Counted from the first letter of the stretch, positions 33,221 through 47,005 are shown. The stretch: 64,000 bases of DNA from Cyclina sinensis (GCA_012932295.1 JAAONU010000006.1:29414882-29478881), one strand, 5' to 3'. The notes: a model not told the origin generated them from the sequence alone. Numbers and translations are program-made.

Positions 33221-35049
33221 TAAAAGGTTTTTGAAAATGCTTGACAGTATTTAAAGAACAAAAATGAAAGTACAGTAAAACCCCGCATTACAGCCACTCC
33301 GAAAAACGAGCACTTCGGTATTACATATGACTTAGTTGAGAACGGATGCTTTCAGCACTGCATTACTATAGCTATGGACCCCGGTAATGCGGCACTCCAC
33401 TATTCCGGCATTACGGACGTAGTTGAAAGTACAAACGATCATTTTGTTCTGAAGAAATTTCCAGTTCAGTCTATCAGAGCTCTAAAACATCGTACCAGCA
33501 TAATAGCGGCTTGAAAAAGTTCTGTTTTCTTTGCTGTTTTTAACATTTTGCCCTAATCTGTGTATTTATTTTTCTTGAAGCATTTGCATGTACTCTTTCT
33601 GGTAGTGTGGAAGCACTAGCATTTTCTGCTCAATTCATTCAGAATAGAAAACACAATAGGAAAGTCCTTCAAACACCCAAATGTGAAAATTGGCCAAGAT
33701 GTTTTTGTCGATTTCATGTGTAAGTTTAGAGTAGATATATATTTCGTGTTTGAATCATGACACCTACCTTTCTTATTATTTTTCAAGAGTAAGTTCAAGC
33801 CAGTTAAAATTGGTTTTGCTATGTTTTCCCGCTCTGTGAATTTTATAAATTTTAGGCTGTATAGAATAAAGAAGAAATGTCTTTGGTGGTTTCGCCCTGC
33901 AATTACGGCAAGTGGCGCCATCTGTTGCGCCATGGATCACGACACTCCTGATTGTATAATAATTTGTGTTAAGCGTTTGTAGAAATCGTAAACGAAATAT
34001 GTTGCCTGTTGTCGAACAAAGGATTATCATGTAACATTTGTGTTTATAACAAAATCATTTTAGCGGTTTCTTAATTTGTTTGTTTGTTATAGAATAAACA
34101 GACCATCTTGAGTGGCTCTAAATAGAAATCCATCGAATTAACAAAGGTATTTTATTTTGCGTATTTCTATACAACAATAAGTAAAAGGCACTTAGAAATC
34201 ATTTATGTTCTTCTACATTCTTGCAAATCTACGAAACCTGCTTGATATTGTTTGAGTATTACCATTTTTTTAATGAACATGGGGGCTTTAAATTTAAATT
34301 TAGATATTAGATGTTTTAATTTGTAACGTTAATCCAACAATTTTTAATTGAGTTTTGACAATAAATATTATTGGATGGAGAAATGACTCAGTTCATTCTT
34401 CAACACAGATGCGGGCATACAGACATGACCACAGCGTAAATTACTAATTTATTTGGAAATTGTTCTTTAATATAATGATTTATTAACACTAGAAAACGAA
34501 AAAAGATAAGTGTCTGCTGGTGATAGGTTCAATGTTACAAATTAGTAAAAACCTAAGTTTTTAACATTAATCCGTTATGTTATGCAGCGCCGTTAGAAGA
34601 TTTTAAGAATTTCTAGATGTTTTCTTTTTAGTTGAGATGGCCACACGCAACGTAGAAATCAACTATTAAGGACAATCCGCAATTAAGACCATTTTGAAAA
34701 AAAAAGTGACTGTTTTAAATTGAGGAGTTTTGTGTAAGTCGAATTTGTGTTTGTATCCTTTGTCTGTTGTAATACATGGTGTCAGTAGTGACATTGTGAT
34801 AACCACAAACGAACTTTAATAACCACCTTACCAAGATTTCAGTTTTCGTCTAGTGTACTATATGACAGGAACAGTAAACAGACATCCGAAAATCAGGTAA
34901 GATATCTGTAATAAGAGGATAAACAACGCGAAAATAAACGGTTGACACTCGTGATTCAATTTTATTTGCATTGAATGATTAACAAATCATATTTCTAACA
35001 TTTTACCACTTAAGAAAAATTTCCTGAGAATTCGGACAGGTTAAGGAAC
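33221..35049. other. Intergenic; possible pogo/Tigger-like terminal sequence at 33273
   Basis: TA followed by CAGTAAAACCCCGCATTACA (33271-33292) resembles a pogo/Tigger terminal repeat at a TA target, but no matching inverted end was found. The open frames at 33616-34030 on the minus strand have no recognisable motif. Confidence 0.3.
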
Positions 35050-35790
35050 ACATGCGTCTAAACAAAAGCTCAGCTGTTAATAAAGTGTGTCTCCTCCATT
35101 GGCATCAATGCACGCGCGACGGCGAGGCCTCATATCATAGACCTCACCAAGGTTGCGAAAAATTCTTGACGAGTGTCATTTCATATTGTTATTAATGACC
35201 CGGCGAGCGCATCTAACGTTAACGGCTGATTGGGAAGACGGCGTAGACGTCGCTCCATCTCATCCCACACGTGCTCTTTGGGATTGAGATTTGATGAAAC
35301 GGCAGGCCAGTCTAACATATCAAAGTTGATGTCCTGCAGTAACGTTGTCACAACGTGTGCGACATAGGGGCGATCGTTATCGTGTTGGAAAACCACGCGC
35401 CGACCCTGACGTCACTCGTCTTCAGTGAATGGAAGTACGGTGGTCTGTATGACGAGGCAACGATACCTGATACGAGTCTTACCCATCAAACACAAGTAAT
35501 GGTGTAAGGCTGCTTTCAGTGATCCCGCCCCACACCCTGACGCTTCCACCGCCCCAAGAACGTCGCTGCACTAGACACGAATCTGAATAACGCTCACCTG
35601 TTCTTCGGTAGACCCTCCGCCGTCTATAATAATAATAATAATACTTATAATGTTATGATGCACACCAAAATGATCTGCAACCTCTTGTTGTTGCATACCA
35701 GCTTCCATGCCAACAGTGCGTAACCGTGATTCTTCAGACAAAAACGGCATTGACGTTAGAGTAAAAATCACACAATACACGTGTTTATCT
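35050..35790 (-). mobile_element. Tc1-like transposon, internally deleted
   Basis: On the minus strand the N-terminal paired-like HTH is seen (PFLSEESRLRTVGMEAGMQQ, then QEVADHFGVHHN). It breaks at an ATT/AAT microsatellite (35630-35643). The frame resumes at RSWGGGSVRVWGGIT and, after frameshifts, VFQHDNDRPYVAHV (second catalytic Asp) and SNLNPKEHVWDEMERRLRR (catalytic Glu). The part between the HTH and GGGSV, including the first catalytic Asp, is missing. Inactive. Confidence 0.85.
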
Positions 35791-38324
35791 AATGATGTTT
35801 TTTTTTTTCAAATGATAGGTTTATGATAAAATAATCGAAAATACACAGCGATTTTGTATTTGAAAGCCATTTTACACATGAATGAAAAAGCGTCCATTGA
35901 CACGCAAAAATCACCAGAAATTCCTGGAAAAATCGTTTTGACATCTAACACAAGCAACAACAATCGTACAAACCTGTTTTCAGGTGTTTTGACACGCATA
36001 TATCAAAATAAGTATAATATAATGCATATGTATACTATGCACATTTTTTAAATCGCGTCAGTATATATACTGTTTGCTTATCTTTTCATTGCGTTAGCAT
36101 CACTCGCTGAAAACGTTATAGAACTACATTTTATTTAGGATGTCAGAAGATTTTATTTTTAATGATACAACATTCACCGTTTGCCAAAAAACCCGACATA
36201 TCCTAGCTTAACTAACTTGCAGGAAAGGATGGCATAATAACAATGAACTTTAACTATTAAGTTTTTGTTGTACCTTGTTTAATATTGCAATAAGAAACAA
36301 TTTAACTGTTTGTTTTGCGCATTTAGTTACAGTCTCACTCATTATGTAAAAGTCGCTTGAATAAAATTTCCGGTTGAGTTGATTTTTTTTTCAGGTCCCA
36401 GCAATGATCCTTCTTTATTGATATTATTTAACTCCTGTTAAGCCGAATTCGACATGTGCGAACTTGGCTAAGACGATCGTATTTTTCGGTAACGTCGTAT
36501 TACTTCCTATGTATTTTTTCACTAAGTAAGTCGAAGTGTAAAAATTTGATGATAAACGATTATTCTCGGCCATTTCCTGGTGAGAAGTGATCGGACAAAT
36601 TAAACGTTTCAACGATTATTTGTTGATTGCAACTTTACAAATTACAGTTTAAAAGGGATGTTACTTGTTACTTTTAGTTACTTCAAAGTGAGAACTCATA
36701 AGATCGTTTCTCCGATTTTTTGTTGATTGAACCACTAAAAAGTACACTTAAATTAGGATTTGTCTAAAGTGACAGGCGAAGCCAGGTACAAAGAGATGAG
36801 AGACGAAGTGTTAATTTGCCCAATATTTTTCTGTCATCTTTTTCAATCCAGAAATGTGCTTTTTAATTTTCTATGTAAGCTTCAGTATTTTATATATTTG
36901 TGTAAAAAATGTTCCGTCATAGAAATTTCGTTATGTTTTTGTGTATTTGTCGTTACCCACTGTGTGCCTATTTATAGCATGTGTACATGGTTGTTTGTGT
37001 TTTACCAGTTTTGTCGTGATGTTCTTTTGAAAAAAAAAACATTGTCTGGTTTTAATATACCCACGTAGGTAAGAGTAATGAGTTAAGCCTACACTTTAAG
37101 AGAAAAGTTGATTTCAAACCACTGAATGTCAAGGGAATATCGCGTGTATTCGAGTCAAATAGGTAAAGCAGTTTTATTTCCCGTATACTACATATTGGTA
37201 GAATATATGTTAAGTAACTTCCCATGATTTCCTTACAACCACTTGACATTTTCTTTTAAAAAATGAAACACGTAAAAAAGCGTCTTATCTGCTAAGACCT
37301 AAGACTAATATAAAAGTCACGGGTGACGTTAACTCTACCCTATCGGAACATATTTCCTTTAGTATGTGCTCTTAAAATCTGCATTTTACCGGTAAACTAC
37401 CAAAATATTGGTCAGTATGCATAAATCATGGTTGGTATAACAGTACTCTTGTACTTTTCTAGAACATTATAGTTGGAGTACCGAAGGGTTTTAGAATTAT
37501 AAGTGGAATTGTCAATACTAAATTTTTAAATAAGTGTTGAAAATGATCAAGATCAGTGATAGTCAGTATTGATAAGAGTGTTCAGTAATTATTTACAAAA
37601 AAATTCCAGTGGAGTTGGAATATAATTTATGGAAAGGCAGGTAAAAAAGATTTTTATCATATTCAGCTGAATGAGACTAGCTCCAATGGACCTCTGTTGC
37701 ACAGAGATAAATTCTCTCGGATAAAGGTATTGCATTATCAATACACATACGGTTTCGAAGGTACATTGATTCGCATATAAATAAAATTTTCTACATACTT
37801 AAACATAAAATTTTATCAAAGAAGACCCATAGATCTAACATAATTTAACAATAAAACTCCACATAATCAACCAGATATAAGAAATTACGTTTAAATCTTC
37901 CCTTATTTGCATAATAATTGGTACCCACGTTCAACAACGCCAGACAATCGCTGGTACTTCACTATCGCTGTAAATGTATATATCCGGATACATTATTGAA
38001 AGAGCTGTTCAAAAAGTTTCAAGATCTGTCCTCTCACGTTAACTCGGACATTTTCCCATTATAAACTAATGTTTCTAGTTAAGTAAATTTCAAAAATTAA
38101 TAGATTTTATCAATAAGATTAACATTCTCTTGGAAACTACAGAATTTTCAACATCTTTTTATGACACAAACACATAAAACTTATTTTCCTAAAACAAACC
38201 CACATACCCTATAATTTTTTAGTAACCCTCATGTCTTTCTTGGGTCGGAATAGATGTACGTTGTAAAGGTCATCTAGTAATCGTTAATAGTACTTATAAT
38301 TTATGACCCATAATTCGTCTAGAA
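35791..38324. other. Intergenic, nothing recognised
   Basis: AT-rich. Open frames such as 36760-37068 and 36424-36612 show no known motif or splice context. Confidence 0.4.
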
Positions 38325-38850
38325 AATTTGGTCCGGGAGTGGGGTTGGGGTGGTTGGGGGGCGAAATAATGGAAAAAATTGGGTGATGGAGTGGGGGTGG
38401 GGTGGGGGGTACTGAACCATCCCATATAAGTTGAGTTAAAAGTTTATTCCAAAGCTTAAGAAGTTCTTTTCCAATGAAGGTGTTTTTTTTAAATTGCGTG
38501 GGGGGGGGGAGGGGGGAGGAGTAAAGTAACTTCATACCTGCGTATTTAAACAAAATGAAAAATATTTTTTTGGGGGGATAGTGGGGGTCCCCCATCCCAT
38601 ACATGGTTGGGTGAGTCGGTCACTTCATACCTACATATTTTAAAAAGAAATGGAAAAAGACATTTTCGGAGGGGGGGGGGTGGGGTCCTCATACATGGTG
38701 GGGTGGGGGGGGGCGGTCAAATACCTACATATTTAAAAAGAAAAAAGATAATTATAATGAAAAAAAAAATGGCCGGGGGGGGGGGAGTGGGGGTTTGGGG
38801 TAATACCCGGGGGTCCCAAAGCAGAAAGGGGGGAGTACTTACCCATCCTC
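38325..38850 (+). repeat. G-rich degenerate tandem repeat (G-quadruplex prone)
   Basis: About four units of roughly 105-120 bp combine a G-run block (several runs of 4-14 G) with CATACCTACATATTTAAAAAG. The GC skew is extreme compared with the AT-rich surroundings. The Gly-rich frame reading through it is an artefact. Confidence 0.75.
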
Positions 38851-38899
38851 TGTAAGTTAGAGTTTATTTCCAGGCTTAAGAAGTGTTTTCCCTATATAT

Positions 38900-39301
38900 A
38901 AGTATAAGCAAAATTAGTGACCCCTGGGGTGGGGCTAACTTTGACCCAAGGGACATGGGTACCAATAATCTTTGCAGGGTTCTTGCTTGTGGTCAAGTAT
39001 TCCAAGATTGAATGGAATATCTTTGACACTTTTTGAGAAATGGACATTAACAAAAAGTTTAACCAAGAAATTTCAAGTTGAAAAAAAGGGGCATAACTTT
39101 GCAAAATAAATTTGAGGGTTATCTGCCCTTGTGAAATGGTTTGGCCTTTTGATAGTGAACACGTATTCCTAATTTGAAGTAAATAACTTTGATAGTTTCT
39201 GAGAAATGGACCTTAACAAAAAGGTTCACTAACCCCGACGCCAACGCCGACGAGGGGGTCATGAAAATAGCTCCACTTTTTTTCTTCGAAAAGTGGAGCT
39301 A
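38900..39301 (+). repeat. Mollusc-type repeat ending in a strong hairpin
   Basis: Two degenerate units share TTTGA(C/T)A.TTTCTGAGAAATGGAC and TTAACAAAAAGTT / GGTT. They are followed by CCCCGACGCCAACGCCGACG and a hairpin AGCTCCACTTTT / AAAAGTGGAGCT (39270-39300, 9-base loop), then AAT. The hairpin end recalls Helitron termini but lacks their usual spacing. Confidence 0.55.
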
Positions 39302-39377
39302 ATAAAAAACATGTACACAAATATAAAGTCTAGAATAAAATTAGAGCACAATAACCTCCTTTTTTCCATGTTAATCT

Positions 39378-39482
39378 GGAGTGAGACAGGGAGAAAATTT
39401 ATCCCTCTTATTATTTGCACTATACTTGAATGACTTAGAAAATTATTTAAATTTAGAAGACCTGAATGGAATAACAGTGCAA
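39378..39482 (+). mobile_element. LINE reverse transcriptase fragment
   Basis: The frame starting GGA at 39378 reads GVRQGENLSLLLFALYLNDL and ENYLNLEDLNGITV. This matches the block GVRQGENFSPVLFPLFLNDL of the copy at 47622-47876. It is cut off directly at the ATACGG satellite. Confidence 0.7.
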
Positions 39483-39489
39483 AAAAATA

Positions 39490-40330
39490 CACCAATATAC
39501 GAAATTGTACGGTCCCGTATTTTTTTAAGATAAACGGGCATATACGGGACGTATTCGCATAATATACGGACATAACATACTTATCCGTATTCGGAACATC
39601 GGGTATACGGTAACACCGTATATTTGTTACACAAATACGGATTTCTGTATTTTACCAATATACATGTTTGTATATCTGTCCGTATTTTTGTAATATACCC
39701 AAAGTACGGAACCCGTGTTTCAGCAATATACGGGCTATAACAACAGCTTATTTACTAGTATACTTGAGGTATACGGAAGATATACGGACTATTATTTTTA
39801 TAGAATACGGGAATGCTTAAAATCGTACATGTCACATATACGAAGAAAGACTACGGTCTATGTATACTAGAGATATACGACGGATATACAGACTTGTATT
39901 TTCTTAGACTACAGAAATGCTTAAAAGCGTATATGACTCATATACGGGGTACGAATACGGACTTTGTGTACTATAGGTATACGTAGGAAATACGGAATTG
40001 TATTTTCATAGAATACGGGAAAGTTAAAAGCCGTACATGACACATATACGGACTTATTATGTTACATGTACGGATCAAGAATACGGACATGATATATTAC
40101 TGTATAGGGGATCTGTATATCAGTGAAGTACGGGATTTTCTGAGGGTACGGGAAAATTTGTCAAGAATACGGAGCAGTACGAAAATACACGGGTACCTTA
40201 TTTCAGCCATATACAGGGGATTATCCATTGACTGTATCTGACATTTATACGGGACCGAAATATAGACTGATACTATACATGATGCGCGGGACTATTATAA
40301 TTATGTAGTTACTACTCATTTCTAGAACGG
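39490..40330 (+). repeat. ATACGG-rich degenerate satellite, copy B
   Basis: Same repeat as 1050-1690. The part from 39714 aligns with copy A at about 93% by eye. The part 39490-39713 is extra ATACGG/CCGTAT sequence absent from the A side and includes words in both orientations. Confidence 0.75.
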
Positions 40331-40559
40331 ACTAGTCAAGATCCTCATCGTATCTACTTGAAGCATACGAAAAAATATAAAGATCTGCAATGTCTGAGAG
40401 AACGGGAGGAACATACTTTTTTTAAAATAGACATACTGACAGAATACAGGAAAGTCTACTTTGGCGGACACGAGATGTACCACAAGCATGATAAAAATAA
40501 TTGAGTGACTTGTAAAGGATGAGGATGTGCACAAACAAAAGTAATTCAAATTAGTTCTA

Positions 40560-41909
40560 AATTTAACATGGAAGTCTGAAGGACAGCTAAATCCTCTTCC
40601 GCAGCATACATGAATATGTACTTCTTGACCTTTAACCAACCATGACCTTGATGTTGTGCCATGCATATTATAAGCACATAGTCTCATGATAGTAATTATT
40701 TGTGCCAAGTTATTTAAAATCTTCAATAAAGTCAAAAAGTTATGGAGAATATTTAAGCTTGACATTGGGGTAGCAACCTGGAAGTTGGGTTCTGCACATC
40801 GTGTCATAGTGGTGATCATTTGTGCAAAGTAATTAAAAAACTTTTCGTAAGCCAAGTTAGTAAGTTATAGAGCAGACGTTAAATGTGGATATTTGACCTT
40901 TAAATGTGACCTTGACCTTGTGGGTAGCAACCCAATTATTGCGCTCTGCACATCATCTCATAATGGTGATCACTTGTGCGGAGTTATTTCAAATTTTTTA
41001 ACGGTTAAAAAGTTATTGAGCGAACACGAAATGTAGAATTTAAACTCTTGATTTTTAAGTGTGACCTTGACCTTGGGGGCAGAAACCTAATTATTGAGCT
41101 CTGCACATCGTCTCATAACGGTGATCACTTGTGCCAAGTTATTTCAAAAAACTTTTAGCGGTTAAAAAGTTATGGAGTGGAAACGAAATGAAGACTTTTT
41201 AACACTTGACCTTTATGTGTGACCTTGACCTTGGGGGTAGGAACCCGATAATTGCTCTCTGCACATCGTCTCATAATGGTGATCACTTGTGCCAAGTTAT
41301 TTGAAAAAAATTCAGCAGGTTAAAAGTTATGGAGCGTTACGGACGGACAGACCGACGGACAGATGTTGGGTTCTACACATTATGTTATAGTGGTGATCAC
41401 TTGTGCAAAGTAATAAAAAAAATTTGCATATGCCAAGTTAGTAGGTTATAGAGCAGACGTGAAATGTGGATATTTGACCTTTATATGTGACCTTGACCTT
41501 TTGGGAAGCAACCCAATTATTGCGCTCTGCACATCGTCTTATAATGGTGAACACTTGTGCCAAGTTATTTCAAAAATTTTCAGCGGTTTAAAAGTTGTTG
41601 AGCGGACACGTAATGTAGACTTTTAAAACTTGACCTTTAAGTGTGACCTTGACCTTGGAGATAGCAATCCAATTATTGTGCTCTGCACATCGCCTCATAA
41701 TGGTGATCACTTGTGCCAAATTATTTCAAAAAAAATTTCAGCGGTTTAAAAGTTATGGAGCGGAAACGAAATGTAGACTTTTTTAACAACGGTTTAAAAG
41801 TTATTGAGCGGACACAAAAGTGTTACGGACGGACACACGAACGGACGGACGGACGGACAGACGGAGGCCATTCCTATAATCCCCTTCCCGCTTTGCGGAA
41901 GGGGATTAA
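40560..41909 (+). repeat. 156-bp satellite array with terminal hairpin, copy B
   Basis: Counterpart of 1950-2915 but about 324 bp longer. Units with TGACCTTGACCTT occur near 40907, 41062, 41220, 41488 and 41644. An ACGGACGG tail (about 41338-41364) sits inside the array, followed directly by the start of a second sub-array. The final hairpin is at 41877-41908. Confidence 0.75.
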
Positions 41910-42789
41910 TGAATAGTATTTTATTAACAAGATTATTATTAATATGATCATAAAAGAGTTACAATCAATAACAAAACCATGCATATTGCAATGATTAGAA
42001 CATAACTGAAATCAATCTTGAAGTTATGCAAACAATGACTAGTGAACCTTGGCCACTTGGAAACATGTATTCAAATTACAATAACATGTGTAATATCAGA
42101 GATTTGTCTGCTCAGTCCATTGATATTGTTTCATACGTTATGGTTAATCAATGGAAATCCAAGTATCACTCTATGTATACATAGTCACGGGTCGTTGTTT
42201 AGCTGTACTGCATGTACATAAATGAGAAATACAAAAAACAAAATCTTATAAGAAATATGTGTAAGTGGCATTTTTACTTACTACGATCACAGCATATATG
42301 TAAGAACCAGTTTCATTTGCAGAGATAAACATAATAAATTTATAGGATTGTTGTGAGTTATTACAAAGTTTTGTCAATGACATACATTTACAACATGCAT
42401 TTCATAAAGTTGTAATATTTCTATTGTCTTGAGGCTGTGGCTTTTTTTGGGACTAGTGCAAGACTCGCATCTGCTCCTGCAGTTCAGCAATGGCATCATG
42501 ACGCTCCATTTGACTGAAAATACAAAATGAAAGTATTGATTTTGTATTTTAATTAATTTTCAGTTATTACTTTTAAGCATTTACCGTCTGTGTTTGATCG
42601 CTTTTGCATAAAATAATGTATTACTTATTTCGAAATTGTTATTGTCATTGAAAGACGATGGAATGATTAAGATTTGCATATTTCATCAATTAATTACCCA
42701 AACTGCTAACATGTTTGTGTGTTTGAAGTTTTACATAGACTCATTTTTCACATGTTTAAAAGTTGCGTATTTCGCGAAAAAAAAAACAT

Positions 42790-42965
42790 GGTGTGCATAA
42801 ACGTAAGGATACGTGCAGACAAGTATAAAGAAGTATGGATGGATGTATAAAGACAAATAAGAAGTAAGGATGCATAAAGATAAGTAAGGATGGGTAAATA
42901 TATATAAAAAGTAAGGATGCGTAAAGATTAGTAAAGAGAAGTAAGGTAAAATATAAGTAAACCGA
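42790..42965 (+). repeat. AGTAAGGATG-rich simple repeat
   Basis: Degenerate repeats of AGTAAGGATG(C)ATAAAG-like words. The open frames on the minus strand here are low-complexity artefacts. Confidence 0.6.
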
Positions 42966-44322
42966 AAAAAGATTACTAAGGAGAACAAATGTAAATATAA
43001 ATGCCATTATCATTTTCATGCATATTGATTTGTGATTTATTTAACTCTTCGTCCTACTTTTCTCTGAAAATTGAATTATATTCCGTTACAGGGTGATGCA
43101 CGTGAAGGGATGTTATGTTTCATAGAATTGCGGTAAGAAACATATTTTTAATTTATATTCCACTCACAAATTCATTACTTATATTACATTGAAGAAAGTA
43201 TATTTATAAAAATAAAAAGCGGGAAACAACGCTTATTACTTAAAGAAGCTGTTCTTCTTAAAATAAGACAGAAGTCAATATATCTTAAAAAACATAATTT
43301 TACGCTTCTATACACCTTTAAATGGAAAAAAGTTGTTGGCCTAACAGTGTTGAAACTCTTGTCCTTCCAACCAGAAACTCTTTTATCGCTAGGTATACCA
43401 CTGAAACACGACACTATTTATTTCTAATGTACATTATACCTGTGATGATCTGTGAGTCAGTCGCGGGGCGGCATAAAACGCTAACGCTATATAATAAGGA
43501 GAAAAACTGACTAACGAATAAATTTTGTTATCATGGCATATGGAGACAACCCAATGTTCCATACGGATGTGATGACTATGACATTTTGTTGTGTTATGTT
43601 CTGTTCTGTATAAGATGTTATGATACACTAGTTTATTGATAAGCGTTGTGAGTTCTTTGGTGCCGATGAAAATATTCTTTTCAATGAAATTATAAAAACT
43701 TTTTTGTGTATATATATATATGCGTTGTCAATTAAAAACATCTTTAGTCAATCATATTAATGAACTAAGAACTTGATTTTACCCATTTTACAATTTCATT
43801 TCAGAACAGATCGGAACAGATCTTTTATTTACACCAAGGTATACAAAGTATACAATAAGGGCAATATATCATAATACAAGAAACATAATAATATAATTTC
43901 CGGAACAAGTACAAACAAACAACAAGTACGAAATTGCTGCATGAATGCTGCAAAGGCGAGAGCGCGGCCCTCGAAGAAAGAGTGGTAGGGACAAAAGGTG
44001 TAAATACGAAGAAGTCTCTGAGAAAAAATATTTTTTTTATTGCCAAAACAACGTAAACAGCATGTATTATACAGATGCATCATTTTCATAATGTTTGAGA
44101 TGACAGAAAGCTCTGAAAGCATTGCTGAGCCTGAATGCAGCACACTGACAGTTAGCTGCTGTTAATGAAATTGCAAAGATGCAAATGTTTTAGTGAAATA
44201 GTGGTTCAACGTACAATACCATAGAATACAAGCTTGAACGGATGTTCTTGCGGATTGCAGACATGATGAAAAAGATGCAGGTCATATATCTGATATGAAA
44301 TAAAAAGACGAACACGACAGTA

Positions 44323-44497
44323 CAGTAAACTTCCTCTATTAAGACCATTATTTTTTAAGGATGAAGACATTCCTGCTGTCTATTTTGAAAGCAACGGAAC
44401 ATACTGAACGCCGAGAAAACCTTATGATAAGGCAAAGTTAATATTGAGGACTATGAAAAGCATAAACTTTACTGGTCTTAATACGGAAACTTTACCG
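44323..44497. mobile_element. Short element with 24-bp imperfect terminal inverted repeats
   Basis: CAGTAAACTTCCTCTATTAA at 44323 (24-bp arm ending AAGACC) pairs with the arm at 44474-44497 (minus strand CGGTAAAGTTTCCGTATTAA), about 18 of 24 matches. TA precedes the left end, as for pogo/Tigger families; the right flank is not TA. No ORF is present. Confidence 0.4.
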
Positions 44498-44755
44498 CAA
44501 AACAGAAAACATTAGCAAACTGATGTATGTACAGCATCCTGCAGAATGGGCGGTGTTATATGACTGTGTTACATGACATGATTTAATAATTTGGATATGT
44601 TTTGAGCAGGACAGGAAATGTGCTAAAATTATAAGATCTGTTTCAAAATGTGTCTTGGAACTGACACCAACACCAAAACAAAAGGACCAAATGGTCTTGG
44701 TTGGCCATATGAGCATATGCTACGAGTTGTTTTTGTTGTTTTTTTTTTTTGACGT

Positions 44756-45175
44756 AGTGACCTATGACCCCATGTGACAGTTATGAAATTATCAAAGATT
44801 TCATGACGGCAAAGATGCTGACCATGTTTCATACATAGAGAATTGTTAAAAATATGACTTGAAGAGTGTAAACAAGGTTTTCCTATGATCTGACCATGTG
44901 ACCTAGTTTTTGACCCTATTTGAGCCATTTACGAATTCAACAAAGATTTGATCAAGGCAAAAATACTTTAAGATTGGGTCAGAAATGTGGCCTTTAGGGT
45001 GTAAATATTGTTTTATTATCATTTGACCTGTTTCCTAGTTTCTGATCTGATGTGACCGAGTTATGAACTCTTCGAAGATTTCATCAAAGTAAACATTCTG
45101 ACCAGTTTCATTAAGTTTGGGTGAAAAATGTGATCTCAAGTGTGTAAGTAAGGTTTTCCAACGATTCGACCCTGT
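44756..45175 (+). repeat. Three ~140-bp tandem units
   Basis: Units start near 44756, 44896 and 45033. They share TGACCTA(G)T, TGTGAC.G.GTTATGAA, CGAAGATTTCATCAA-like, CTGACCA(G/T)TTTCAT and GTGTAA(A/G)..AGGTTTTCC. This repeat is common in mollusc genomes. Confidence 0.65.
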
Positions 45176-46614
45176 AAAATTAATTGGCATAAATCTTTAG
45201 TACATATTTCAATAAACACGACATTTATTTTACACATTTACATTAAAAAAAAGACATTTTCTGCATATTGTCTATAAGTTTGTTCTAGCCATTTAATGGA
45301 AAGGATTAAATGTTTCATATCCGACAATATCAGTACTTGCCAGTAACCATATGTTGTCCTAAAGGACATTTCGGATTCGAAGTGTTGAGAAAACATAATA
45401 CTTTAGCTCTTTAAAAAGCAATTGCTTTGCTACTTTGCCTGTTATCATTCCTTTTTTCACAGTACAACTTCTGCTGGGCTCAGAATCGTCAAATAATAGT
45501 TGATCGAAAGGAAAAAAATCATGTCATATACCCCATAGCACATTTCTAAACCCATAACAGTATGCACGGCCCTGATGGGCATCGCAATCAGATAACAAAC
45601 AGATTAATAAACGAACTCTCACACGCGCTCACACACAGTCACACATTTGTACACCACACTAACTCGCTTTTTTTCATTACAAATACTTGGGAGGGGGGAG
45701 TATAACAGCTGTCGTATTAAAATTGATAATCAGTTTTAGGGAAGAAAAAACAAGACATAATCACATTGTATTAAAATAAGTTTCTTATTGAAACAGGACG
45801 GCTACGTCCCTTTATTTTCGGAAAAGCTAATCTGACCTAATTATGTTTACTCCTGTGTAAACATTACCGCGGGAAGATTATTCATGCTTACATAGAGCAC
45901 GTGGTAGCCGATTTATGAATGGGACCATCATGCTGCATCAGTCAATGGAATATTTTAGGGGTAAATCCATAATAGGGGTAAGTAAACATTATTTGATTCC
46001 AGCATAATTCCTGTTTAGTAGTTGTTACAAGTAAATTAATCAACAGCACAAAAAGGTGATAAAATTGTGTAAACTCTCGCGTACAACAGCAAGATGATAA
46101 TAAAGTTTTAACAAGAGTACTTTCACAACAGGCTCAGAATTATAAAACAGTTTTGCATTTTAACAATCAATAGATTTAAATTTCACTTTCTGCAACGGTG
46201 AATGTAGTTATACAGTAAGATACGTTTCCATGAGGGTCATAGATTGTTGACAATCGGCGGGAAGCCATGATAAATGTTTTAACAAGTTGTGTAGTTATAA
46301 CTAAGAATTTTTACTATCATTTGTTTACCAACAAATATTTTACAGTTAAGAGTGACATACGTGTCGTGGGAAAAAAGACGTAAGAAACAACAATGAAGGG
46401 CTAGTAAAAATGTGGATTTAAGCGTGAGTGGATTAACTTATTGTTAAGAGTACAAAATAGACTACTGACATAGAAAAGATATATTGACATCAGTTATTTT
46501 TAAAAGTTTTCAAAATACAGGCAACAAGTTTACTAACATTTTGTAGCACAACAGCAGACGATAATGACACAAGAGAATTAAATGTAATTAAATGTGCTGG
46601 GATAATTATAATGT

Positions 46615-47005
46615 CAGGTTTTAAATATTTTCACTCTCCTGTTTAAAAAATTCACATTCAAGAAGATAATGTTTCTCACAGCCGATTTGGCCTCTATGAC
46701 ATAAAGTGCATATTCTTTCGTTGACAGGGGTTCCATCAAATCTGCCAGTTTCAGTTGGTAAAAAGTGATTAGCGGTTCTAAATTTAAAAATATTTAGAGA
46801 GTCTTGCTCATTAATTATAGTAAAATACTTTTCAAAACTATGAGTAGCTTTAAAGCTTGAGTAGAAGATCCCTTTACTTGACTGCTGAAGTTTGGCATGC
46901 CAATTCTGTTTAGACAGGTCAATGATGGTACTTTTAATTTGTTTATATATAAAAGGGTAGTTGATCTGAAATTGATTTTCCCATAAGTCAGGGCGGCCAG
47001 CTGAT

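Noticed and set aside
33273..33420. Pogo/Tigger transposon
   Set aside because: Only one terminal-repeat-like sequence was seen and no matching inverted end or transposase, so it was kept as a note only.
38284..38855. Pro-rich and Gly-rich open frames
   Set aside because: They arise from G runs in the degenerate repeat; no conserved motif.
42731..43019. Two overlapping hydrophobic minus-strand frames
   Set aside because: Low-complexity translation of the AGTAAGGATG repeat.
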